Positions 13,935 to 14,136 of a stretch of DNA of 14,136 nucleotides are shown here, in pieces. Below the pieces are notes generated by a model. The model was given only the letters and a program-made list of their open reading frames with translations, did no database searches and had not been told where the DNA came from. The translations under genes were made by a program, and so were the position numbers. Origin of the DNA: JAHJQQ01 sp032907525 (lineage in GTDB: Bacteria; Pseudomonadota; Gammaproteobacteria; Thiohalobacterales; Thiohalobacteraceae); the NCBI GenBank assembly GCA_032907525.1, contig JAJJPM010000110.1, positions 1-14,136 of the forward strand, written 5' to 3'. Every line of letters starts with the position of its first letter. Positions within the stretch are counted from its first letter, which is position 1.

Positions 13935-14136
13935 ATGGGCGAAAGAACCGACAAATGGCAGGGCGGCATCCTGGGCTGGATCGATGACCGCTTCCCGCTC
14001 AGTTCCATGTGGAATGACCACCTGGCCAAATACTATGCGCCGAAGAACTTCAACTTCTGGTACTTCTTCGGCTCGCTGGCACTGCTGGTGCTGGTGATCC
14101 AGATCGTCTCCGGCATCTTCCTCACCATGAACTACA
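13935..14136 (+). CDS. petB: Cytochrome b subunit of the bc1 complex PetB (partial, 5' end)
   Basis: The first 67 codons of cytochrome b, truncated by the window edge. Cytochrome b carries hemes bL and bH and both quinone sites of the bc1 complex in the inner membrane. The visible part begins MGERTDKWQGGILGWIDDRFPLS, then YYAPKNFNFWYFFGSLALLVLVIQIVSGIFLTMNY, which is the typical N-terminal amphipathic region and first membrane helix; the conserved GxxL/IxxxY-type end of that helix precedes the heme-ligand helices not yet reached. The AAGGAG ribosome binding site (13919-13924) overlaps the end of petA, so the two genes are co-transcribed. petC (cytochrome c1) is expected next. Confidence 0.93.
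   Translation, partial: MGERTDKWQGGILGWIDDRFPLSSMWNDHLAKYYAPKNFNFWYFFGSLALLVLVIQIVSGIFLTMNY

Overview
This is a chromosomal segment from a GC-rich gammaproteobacterium. Codon third positions are overwhelmingly G or C. The gene order (kdsD and caxA/yrbG divergent from mlaFEDCB, then ibaG, murA, hisG, hisD, hisC, an algW/degS-type protease, a Nif3 protein and petAB) matches the arrangement I know from Pseudomonas and relatives. The short HisG, the petAB operon and the REP-type repeat fit a pseudomonad-like or Chromatiales/Ectothiorhodospiraceae-like lineage. I cannot name the species. No prophage, insertion sequence, CRISPR array, tRNA or rRNA is visible. The protein-coding content is ordinary core genome; the unusual content lies in the intergenic DNA.

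Layout. Bases 1-107 are a repeat element lying downstream of kdsD. Minus strand, 2520 down to 108: a 61-residue zinc-ribbon-like protein of unknown function, the CaxA/YrbG cation antiporter, a 65-residue heavy-metal-associated (HMA) protein, and kdsD (arabinose-5-phosphate isomerase, first committed step to Kdo). They appear to form one operon read from a good sigma-70-like promoter at 2553-2580. Bases 2521-2901 form the divergent control region. Plus strand, 2902-5945: mlaF, mlaE, mlaD, mlaC and mlaB, tightly packed or overlapping, encoding the phospholipid ABC system that maintains outer-membrane lipid asymmetry. Next come ibaG (BolA family) and murA (first peptidoglycan step, TTG start), then hisG, hisD and hisC. 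An algW/degS-like periplasmic protease converges on hisC from the minus strand. A Nif3/YbgI family protein follows on plus, then petA and the start of petB (cytochrome bc1).

Together these genes cover envelope construction (Kdo, lipid asymmetry, peptidoglycan), envelope stress sensing (AlgW/DegS), histidine synthesis and respiration.

Intergenic structure. Nearly every larger gap from murA to nif3 carries a different palindromic or repeated element. A TAGGTTC/CCTAGAA heptamer element lies between murA and hisG, with a sister copy after kdsD in the same orientation relative to the upstream gene. A long CGCGAAGGA-type inverted repeat lies between hisD and hisC. A perfect 20-nt palindrome sits between the convergent hisC and algW genes. 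A REP doublet resembling the Pseudomonas putida type lies between algW and nif3. Upstream of petA there is an FNR/Anr-like box placed as a class II activator site. These are the observations most worth following up.
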